Of a stretch of 5,087 nt of DNA, positions 4,662 to 5,087 are shown piece by piece (position 1 is the first letter of the stretch; each line of letters starts with the position of its first letter). The position numbers and the translations under genes were made by a program. Below the pieces are notes generated by a model. The model did not search any database. It worked only from the letters and a program-made list of their open reading frames with translations, and was not told the DNA's origin. This DNA comes from Frankiales bacterium (GTDB lineage Bacteria > Actinomycetota > Actinomycetes > Mycobacteriales > SCTD01), in NCBI GenBank assembly GCA_025965735.1, contig JAOPWK010000068.1:1-5087 (forward strand), read 5' to 3'.

Positions 4662-5087
4662 GTGCTGTTCCCGATCGTGCTCCGCGGCTACGCCCGCCCC
4701 CAGGTCGACGCGCACCTGGCCACGCTCGTCGCCCAGCTGCAGCAGGCGGTGCAGCGCGCCGAGTTGGCCACCGCGGAGCGGGACCAGGCGCGGGCTGAGC
4801 GGGACCGGGTCCGGGACGCCCTGACCGAGGCCGAGCGCGAGGCGCTGCTGCGGGCGGAGGAGGCCGAGCTCGCGCTGGTGGCCCTGCACGAGGCGAGCGC
4901 GACGCCGGAGCAGCCCGAGGGCACGCGCCCGATCCCGCTCGGAACTCAGCTGCTGCGCGACGAGACGACGGTCGTGGCGACGCTCGCGCCGACGGGCGCC
5001 GAGCACGCACCCGAGGTGCTTCCGGGACCCCGGGCCCCCGCCGGCCCGCGACGCCGGTCGCGGGCACCGCTGGCGGTCGGGGCCGCG
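4662..5087 (+). CDS. DivIVA-like N-terminal motif and coiled-coil protein, 3' end cut off by the window
   Basis: The frame is open from GTG 4662 through the last base without a stop (142 codons visible), and the real end lies outside. Residues 3-22 (FPIVLRGYARPQVDAHLATL) match the short DivIVA-type start seen in many actinobacterial coiled-coil proteins, where an F-x-x-V-x-R-G-Y-x-x-x-x-V-D pattern precedes a coiled coil. Residues about 22-78 are a charged helix rich in Ala, Glu, Arg and Gln with regularly placed leucines. Residues 80-127 are Pro/Thr/Glu-rich and probably disordered. The visible end is basic (GPRRRSR, 128-134) and then hydrophobic (APLAVGAA), which could be the cytoplasmic flank and first turns of a membrane helix. 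DivIVA proteins recruit cell-wall and division factors to curved membranes, but the family of short DivIVA-motif proteins is diverse, so a polar-growth role is only a guess. It follows the asparaginase gene by 29 bp and is probably in the same operon. The start is supported by the AGGGG site and by the motif. Confidence 0.75.
   Translation, partial: MLFPIVLRGYARPQVDAHLATLVAQLQQAVQRAELATAERDQARAERDRVRDALTEAEREALLRAEEAELALVALHEASATPEQPEGTRPIPLGTQLLRDETTVVATLAPTGAEHAPEVLPGPRAPAGPRRRSRAPLAVGAA

Noticed and set aside
3628..5067. 479-codon open frame on the minus strand under asparaginase and the DivIVA-like gene
   Set aside because: It overlaps three genes with recognisable motifs, its product is Arg/Ala/Gly-rich without any domain, and no ribosome site is visible. 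It is a GC-bias artefact.

Overview
The window is very GC-rich, uses GTG and TTG starts behind strong AGGAGG ribosome sites, and encodes an RsiG-type anti-sigma factor, a family known essentially from Actinobacteria. I therefore read it as chromosomal DNA of a high-GC actinobacterium. Genus cannot be fixed, and the sigma factor that RsiG would bind is not in the window. There is no sign of mobile elements, CRISPR or RNA genes.

Layout: the 3' part of a plus-strand ygfZ-type folate-binding protein gene (1-705) converges, across a 36 bp gap with hairpin-forming sequence, on a minus-strand gene (742-2937). That gene encodes a 731-residue PATAN/DUF4388 protein with a very long Ala/Glu/Arg helix. 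A 187 bp divergent intergenic region (2938-3124) holds a perfect 16 bp palindrome and a near-perfect 20 bp palindrome. From it the plus-strand cluster rsiG (3125-3691), asparaginase II (3688-4632) and a DivIVA-like coiled-coil gene (4662 to beyond the window end) runs rightward. rsiG and the asparaginase gene overlap by 4 bp, and the DivIVA-like gene follows after 29 bp, so the three look like one transcription unit.

How the genes may work together: RsiG carries two complete copies of the E-x3-S-x2-R-x3-Q-x3-D cyclic-di-GMP motif, so it should hold a WhiG/FliA-type sigma factor in a c-di-GMP-dependent way. The divergent DUF4388 protein contains two tandem 24-residue segments matching the MshEN (T2SSE_N) c-di-GMP-binding pattern, with one arginine replaced by glutamine. 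The most interesting idea here is that both sides of this divergent region encode c-di-GMP-responsive proteins: one acting on transcription, the other carrying a long helix and a charged tail suited to a scaffold or envelope role, with a DivIVA-like protein co-transcribed with the anti-sigma factor. The RsiG part is well supported by family knowledge. The MshEN reading and the functional link are inference.
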